A stretch of 64,000 nt of DNA, taken from Phlebopus portentosus (taxonomy: Eukaryota; Basidiomycota; Agaricomycetes; Boletales; Boletinellaceae). The notes beneath the pieces were generated by a model. The model worked only from the letters and a program-made list of their open reading frames with translations. It did no database searches and was not told the DNA's origin. Shown here in pieces: positions 58,187-64,000 of the stretch (position 1 is its first letter; every line of letters starts with the position of its first letter). The DNA is taken from positions 372,001-436,000 of the forward strand of contig JAYXKI010000007.1 of NCBI GenBank assembly GCA_037892935.1, given 5' to 3'. The position numbers and the translations under genes were made by a program.

Positions 58187-59157
58187 TGGAGCAACAACAA
58201 AAAGCGCCAAAGGAAGTGCGCAATATCGTCAATTTTCTGCGCAGCAGCAAGGCGGGCATGAAGACGCGAGTGGGTGTACTCAATGGTAAACGTGTGGATT
58301 ACTTCAAAGGTGTGTATGCACACCGAATATTGTGATAGCATATTCTACACTGTTTCGATCTCTGTAGGGAAATCAGCTGTAAAAGCTGTACTATCCCCCA
58401 ACTATGCGAAACTGAAGAATGTCCAAAAAGTTGCGAACGAGGTGGAAGCAGTGAACTTGCTTAACTCCATCATCCCCTTCGCTTTCTATCTCCGCGTCGA
58501 CCGGGGTCAGGCACAAAGTAGCGGGCATCCAAAGCAGCTCACATTGAATCCGATGCAACAATTCAGACAGGAGGATCTATTTGCGTGGTTCTACGAGGGA
58601 CCTATGTGGACGACGTACCTTGGGGGACTTGCAATGGTGGCTGTCCTGCTCGCTGGTGTCATGTTCCCACTATGGCCGCCTACGCTACGGCTTGGCGTTT
58701 GGTACCTCAGTATCGGTGTGTTGGGGTTGATAGGACTGTTCATCGTCATCGCCATCCTCCGCCTTATATTCTACATTATCACCGTTGTGGTCGCGCCGCC
58801 CGGGATTTGGGTATTTCCACAGCTCTTTGCAGATGTTGGGGTTGTAAGTCCTCTCTTCTTCCTTTCTCCTGGGGATCAGAGGGTGACCAGTGGCGTTGAA
58901 AATTTTGTTGCCACTAGATCGAATCGTTCATTCCGTTCTGGGAGTGGGATTTGCCTAAGAAGAAGAAATCGCGCAAGCTTCGTGAAGAGGGTCATTCGAA
59001 GAAGGAGAAGGGAAAAGGGAAAGCGACAGATTCAAACTTGCAACCTCAGGGGTCAGAGAATGGTGGTGGTGCGCACATAGAGGAAGTCGATACGTCCGGT
59101 GACTCGCGGCCAGGAAGCCGCGCAGCTCGTGTAGAGGACGCGCAAGAGGATGATTAG
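58187..59157 (+). CDS. SEC62: Sec62, ER protein translocation subunit
   Basis: Three exons, 58,187-58,309, 58,368-58,843 and 58,918-59,157. The N-terminus MEQQQKAPKEVRNIVNFLRS and VGVLNGKRVDYFKGKSAVKA is the cytosolic Sec62 domain. Then WFYEGPMWTTYLGGLAMVAV starts the first membrane helix, a short luminal FPLWPPTLRLGVWY turn follows, and then the second helix (LSIGVLGLIGLFIVIAILRL). After ADVGVIESFIPFWEWDLP comes a lysine-rich C-terminus (KKKKSRKLREEGHSKKEKGK) ending in an acidic stretch. This is the standard length and topology. Sec62 works with Sec61 and Sec63 in post-translational import into the ER. Confidence 0.95.
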
Positions 59158-59309
59158 TGGTTTTTGACGCCAGTCATTCTCTTTTGTATATCATTCGTGG
59201 AGTGCGCGTCTTTTTATCGCTATACTTTTTCTGTTGTTTCAGAGTGTTTAGTCGCTTCAGTATCGATTACAATATATTCTACGGTTCAAATGGGTCTAAT
59301 CATCTATTT

Positions 59310-61211
59310 CTACTGCTTATTAGAGCTGTCTTTTGAATCGATGGGTGGTGTCGATGTGCTACCTTGTGTAGAATCTTGGGAAGTTTGCTGTGCATTCTTG
59401 TTGATTGCACGCTGAACTCGACGAGCATTTTCCAGAGCATCATACATCATTTCTTGCGACCCGCCCTTTGCACGCAGAGACTTATATGATAGACTGTAAC
59501 TGCGAAAAGCCTGATCCAACTGGCCTAGCTCCTGTTTCCATGTATCGCGAATAAGCATCAGCACAGGGAATGAATATACATGGACATTACCTCGTAATAA
59601 ACCCCGGCATTGTAGAAAACCGCAGGATAGGTCTCGTCGCACAATGTCATCTCTAACTCAGCACCGGCGCCGTCATCTTGCGACTTGACACGTGGTCTGT
59701 TTTGCTCTACTGCTTTGTCGTATATGTTAACAGCGCGGGATAGGACACGCGACAGGTCGCGGTGGATCGTCGAATCCTCCGGCCTGGAGCGACGGAGCTC
59801 CATCAACAGTGCCATGTGAGCGTTCTCAATCTGTAAGGCCTGGCAGAGCTCAGCTATGCTTGGTCTCGAAGAGTTGCCGTTTGAATTCTGAGGTTTGGAA
59901 CGGACAAGGAGTGAAGAGGCCACGCGATAGAGAAGAATCGCATTCCTGGAGTGACGACAATACGACAGGACCACTCAATTGAGACTTATTAAAAATTGAA
60001 TTGCCTAGCTTACCCGTATTTTCCCTGTCGAGAATAGAAGGCACCGAGTCTTTCCATAGGTGCAGCAAGTTCGCTCTTTGTTAAAGACACCCACGTAGGA
60101 AGTCCAAGTTCGGTATCGCTGGAGTCCGGGCTCAGAATGTTGCGGACCGGTGCTTCATGGTCGCGTTCCTCTTTCGCGCTCTTTTTGGCATTATTCTCTT
60201 CCCCAGGAGCAGTCACGGATCCTGGCGAATTCTGTGTGAAACCCCGCCGAGAGTCAAAACTGAGGCCATATTCGTCCCGAATTAACCTCAATACTTCAGT
60301 AACCGCGAATCCTAGCCAGCGTTCCTCCTCTTCTGGTCTCTTGAGAGATTCTGAAAGCTCTCCGAGCTTCAGAGCCAGAGCTACAGCACGCATCCGGTTC
60401 TTGCTATTTAGCTGTGATCTAATGGTATCGGACCGACCAGAGTCGAGCAATGCTTTGATTGAGAGCCGGGGAGGAGACGGAGATGTCCAAGAAGAGGGCG
60501 GGGCCGAGCTTGAAATCGGCTTAGAAGAGTCTGGTTGAATGGTTTGAGCATCACTCGGCGTAGACGGCGAGGTGACAGGTGACGGATTCTGGGTGTCAAT
60601 GAAAGCAGACAGAGCTGTGTTCAAGACGTTGAATGCCTCTTCAAGATCCTGTTCCAATTCAAGGACCTCCGCTAGGATGATGGCGACTCCAGAATATTTC
60701 AAATATGGATCCGGGACCAATACTTCAGGGGCCATAGTTTGTATGGTCTCCCATGCCCTATTCGGAAGGACAATAGTAAATAAATAATTCTCAGCAAGAC
60801 ATTAATAACGACACTTGCTCCGCTAAATGTCTCCGGGCGAGTTTAATGTCTCCTCGCCGCTTTGCCCTCAGCCCTGCACGTAAGTCTCCGCGCACTTCTT
60901 TGGGCCACATTGTTAGAGTTGTGTAAAACTCGTACCTATTAATAATTGGCGTTAGAAAACGAGACGTGCAGGGAAGTGATTGTGACGTACAGACCCCACG
61001 ATGTTGCACCGATACCAAAGACAAGCAGCGCTCCGAAGAGATAGGATACTCTAATAGGAGAGTCTGATGCATGCCGAGATTCTCGAGCAGAGCTGAACGT
61101 CCGCTTTTCGGAAAACGCAGACCAGACGTTCCGTGGTCTAGCCAGCACTCTGCCAAAGTTTCTTCGAGTCACATTCAGGTGAGAGAGCTTTGCAGCTATG
61201 CTACATTCCAT
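59310..61211 (-). CDS. Mgr3-like mitochondrial TPR protein
   Basis: Starts at ATG 61,211 (MECSIAAKLSHLNVTRRNFG, a presequence; an earlier Met at 61,247 is possible). A membrane helix VSYLFGALLVFGIGATSWGL is followed, after an intron, by YEFYTTLTMWPKEVRGDLRA. Then come AWETIQTMAPEVLVPDPYLK, a Pro/Ser-rich insert, ALALKLGELSESLKRPEEEE, LGAFYSRQGKYG, FYNAGVYYE and a last helix RAFSYSLSYK-like segment, ending at 59,310. Presequence, single helix, then TPR repeats is the layout of yeast Mgr3, an adaptor of the inner-membrane i-AAA protease. Intron 2 (60,818-60,758) uses a GC donor (GCAAGT). A diverged paralogue lies on the other side of SEC62. Confidence 0.8.
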
Positions 61212-61502
61212 CTGAGAAGGACATAGAGACAGACTCCTTCCCAGCATAGTGGCTGGACCAGGTGGTTTGCTTTTTGAAGGTATCCTTTCGCTTAGGGATC
61301 GATGTGCGATCACGTGCATTGAAAGCGACGCGTCGATCTTTGACCTGGCCTGAAGTTTCCGCTTTCTTCCCAGTCTCTGCGGTAGCAAAAATTGTAGGGG
61401 GAAGCCTATGCCTTCCGTTCAAGTTCAATATATGTTGAGCTCTAGAGTACTCCTAACATCTGCCACGCGCAGTGCCTTTATCTTGTTTCCGAGATCTTTT
61501 TC

Positions 61503-62216
61503 ATGGCAAACCCAAGTTCTGTTCCGCAACGCAACGTGAAATTCGCATCATCTCTGAACCAGCAAAGACGATTTATACATCCGTTAATTGCACCTACACT
61601 CCTCAGAATGGAACATGTGGATCCTCGAAATCGCCTTCGTGTAACTGCCCGAAGAGGTTATTGCTCAAGCTCCATCAGTCGAATCCTTGATGTCGGTGAC
61701 TGGATCTGGGGATTCTGCCTAGGCTTCATCATATACATCAAATTTCTAGTTGCTAGAAATGTGTTCCCGGAAGACAACGTACTTTTTCTTCCTTTTCGGT
61801 TTCTTCCGGACCCAGCCTCTGCAATTGCAACGTCTCTCGGGCGGCTCGGTATTTGGGCGGATAACAAGGGCATGAAGACTGGGTGTCTCAATTAAATGCA
61901 AGCGCACTTGTGCTGATTAGTCATTTCAATAGTCATGCTATCTTCGTTTGAGGTAGCTGCCAACATAGTTGCTTCTCCACTCAATGATGACGCCTCTCTA
62001 AAGGTCGGAAGACCTGATCTTTGTGAATCTCTGGTTCATTTTCTACGGATCAGGAACTTCCAATCGAGCAATCTCCTTCGTCACATATTTAATGAAAAGG
62101 ACCCAATGAATCGATGCCGAATTCTCTTTGCTGCCAATATAGCAACAGATATTGCGAAAGATGCCATAGTATTGATCGCAAAAATTCTTTCGCTCATGGA
62201 ACGGAGAGAGGATTAA
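61503..62216 (+). CDS. Hypothetical gene, weakly supported
   Basis: Two plausible frames follow each other: 61,503-61,895 (starts MANPSSVPQRNVKFASSLNQ, with a hydrophobic WIWGFCLGFIIYIKFLV) and 61,935-62,216 (helical, SLVHFLRIRNFQSSNLLRHI, IAKDAIVLIAKILSLMERRE). They could be exons of one small membrane-associated protein; no family is recognised and no joining intron is certain. It might be non-coding. Confidence 0.25.
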
Positions 62217-63101
62217 TGGAGCCCAAAAAGGAACAAGATAAATGCAACTTATGGACAGTACTCCGGGACAGAGACGGCATCAGCCTGGAAGTATAGAGGG
62301 CTATAGAGGTAAGGATTACATTGTTCTTGTTTTCGTTTAGAGGCATCCCATTCTTATCCTACCTTGACTGAGAGCCAAAATAAGCCTTCAGATGCTCTGG
62401 CATGCTTCCGAAAATCCTTTCATTGCTGGACCCGTGAGTACAAGCGCTCGAACATCTAGCAGACGTTCGACTGTTCGAAGCATTCACACGAGATTGAACC
62501 CTTACAGAATCGCATCAATTTTCTTAAAGAGAGACTGGAGAATGGGGAGACTTCCATTGAATGTTGGGAACGTCCGCTAATTTAGTACCATGGTGGGAAA
62601 GGAATGTGGAGAAGAATCTCGATATGGAGGAGACAGGAAAGAGATCGCAAGTGTGATATTTTGTAGATGGTAGATGCATACGTTTGCTCCATTCTCTCTT
62701 TTCTTGGAAACAGTTGTTCTGTTCGAGTTCTAATTTCAAGTAAATAAGACTAACACTGAACTAGACCAAACAGTAACTTTAGTACCGAATTGAGCTATTA
62801 GAGTGAGGTCCGCTCAGCACTCTTGAGCTATCATAGTAAAGAGGGAAAGCAAACAGACTGATTTTCTTTTCTAGCCGACCTTAAAACTCCGTCTTAGCAA
62901 ATCATGATAAAACGTTCTCAACTTCTTTTTTATTTTATTTTTGTTAACCTTTTTGGCGCGGAGCTTGAAGTTGAAACTTGAATTTCGAAACGCGTCACGC
63001 TACACGTGATATCCTTACTCGGCATGTGACTCGACTAGCTTTTCCGAAAACCGCATCCTCTTTTCGAACCGAGTGTTCTTCTCGTTCCTTCATCGTTCAC
63101 T
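62217..63101. other. Intergenic, upstream of RPB10
   Basis: No gene recognised. A T-rich run (62,920-62,945) and CACGTG (63,004-63,009) lie within 200 bp of the RPB10 start. Confidence 0.45.
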
Positions 63102-63559
63102 ATGGTCTGCTCTTCCTATTCACCTTCGAGAAACTTTGAGGTGTACTGATGCGTTGCGATAGATTATTCCAGTTCGCTGCTTCTCATGCGGCAAAGTGGT
63201 CGGCGACAAATGGAACCAGTACATGACACTCTTGTCGCAGGGGGTAAGTGAAGGGTGCGTCTTTTTCCCTCTTGTCCATTTCCACTTCCTTACAGCTGAG
63301 CTGAATGCCGGCGCTTTATTTACGCCATCTCTCGTGGACTTGGCGTTTATGTTTTCAGTGAAGCGCTAGACGAACTACAACTGAGACGATACTGCTGTCG
63401 CCGGATGGTCCTCACGCATGTCGACTTGATTGAGAAGTTACTGCATTATAACAGTGCGTCCTTTCCATAATTGTTATTATTCGCTATGAGCGCTCATGGC
63501 TTGACTTATGTGTCGACGTTGTAGCACAAAACCGTGCGAGGGATCGTTTACCAGTTTAA
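63102..63559 (+). CDS. RPB10: RPB10 (RPABC5), shared RNA polymerase I/II/III subunit
   Basis: Exons 63,102-63,104, 63,163-63,254, 63,359-63,453 and 63,525-63,559 give 74 residues. Exon 1 is just ATG. The protein reads [57 protein letters not shown] and ends [14 protein letters not shown]. The CxxC and CC pairs bind zinc, and the length equals that of RPB10 elsewhere (about 70). Exon 2 contains an internal GGGGTAAGTG, a strong-looking donor lying inside the coding frame; the family sequence (SEGEALDEL) requires reading through it to the weaker GTGCGT donor at 63,255. Confidence 0.95.
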
Positions 63560-64000
63560 TTGTTACGGGCGTCGAAAGAGGTCTGGCGATTGTACGTTTC
63601 TAGTTATGTTGACTGTTTGTTGCCGGTGCTCATTTACTCCTCTTACTTGACTTCTTCCGTCGGAACCTAGACTGTTATTTGCGTCGTTCATTCTCGTGCT
63701 GGACGACATACCTTATTTCTTCTATGTTTACTTATATCCATGTGCTTCGTTTCTAGCGACGGCAAAAGACTACATTGAACATTTACACCAACAAGGTTTA
63801 TCTAACCTTCTTCGCAATGTTTTTGAGCCTTTGATCCCTTTCTTCGGACGAGTGGCTTCGGGTATCTGGGACGTTGATATCGTGCTCCGTGAGCAAAAAC
63901 ATGCGTCCCGGGAGCAAACACTACATTAATAAGGAACCAAGAAATCGACAACATCAAGTTTTAAGGAGCGAGCACAACTCTATGACACTGTCCCTTCGCG
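63560..64000. other. End of window, no gene identified
   Basis: Contains the RPB10 3' end. A frame at 63,696-63,929 (hydrophobic start, then FEPLIPFFGRVASGIWDVDI) has no known motif. Confidence 0.4.

Noticed and set aside
1..64000. tRNA, rRNA or CRISPR arrays
   Set aside because: No cloverleaf-like B-box/A-box pair, rRNA block or regularly spaced short repeats were seen; I could not run a covariance search, so a tRNA could be missed.

Overview
This window is nuclear DNA of a mushroom-forming basidiomycete (Agaricomycetes). The signs are: genes dense in short 45-70 nt introns, a DUF6699 gene, a fungal-specific (FunK1-like) kinase, tyrosine-kinase-like kinases, and a family of Ser/Thr-rich single-pass membrane proteins typical of the class. 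Conserved single-copy genes (RPB10, SEC62, malic enzyme, TBC Rab-GAP, PAQR receptor, coactosin, RRG9/neugrin, MIX17/CHCHD2-like) confirm a eukaryotic chromosome.

Layout. 1-2.9 kb: no intact gene, diverged dispersed repeats. 2.9-4.8 kb: a FunK1-like kinase on the minus strand, with a CACTA-ended palindromic MITE directly against its 5' end (4834-5146). 5.2-8.3 kb: mostly empty, with a possible relic membrane gene. 8.4-11 kb: DUF6699 gene and a single-pass membrane protein. 11.07-12.44 kb: a 1.36-kb AT-rich, almost perfect palindrome with TTA target duplications. 12.85-18.4 kb: three kinase copies: one dead, one apparently intact (545 codons), one 5' fragment that still carries the neighbouring promoter but lacks the palindrome. 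19-29 kb: a housekeeping block (NAPE-PLD-like, coactosin, RRG9, acetyltransferase plus relic, a broken unknown gene, PAQR, TBC). 29.3-50.7 kb: a divergent membrane-protein gene followed by an array of about ten related copies, alternating between two types with a period near 4.2 kb; most are broken, and two (43345-44617 and 49418-50669) splice into clean full-length frames. 52-64 kb: malic enzyme, MIX17/CHCHD2-like, two related mitochondrial TPR proteins flanking SEC62, and RPB10.

The most interesting parts are the fast-evolving membrane-protein array with its segmental duplications and breakpoints, the kinase trio with an occupied and an empty transposon site, the two palindromic elements, and an unusual set of splice structures (GC-AG introns, micro-exons, and an exon consisting only of the start codon). 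Exon boundaries were worked out by eye from splice signals and reading frame. Family names rest on recalled motifs, not on database searches.
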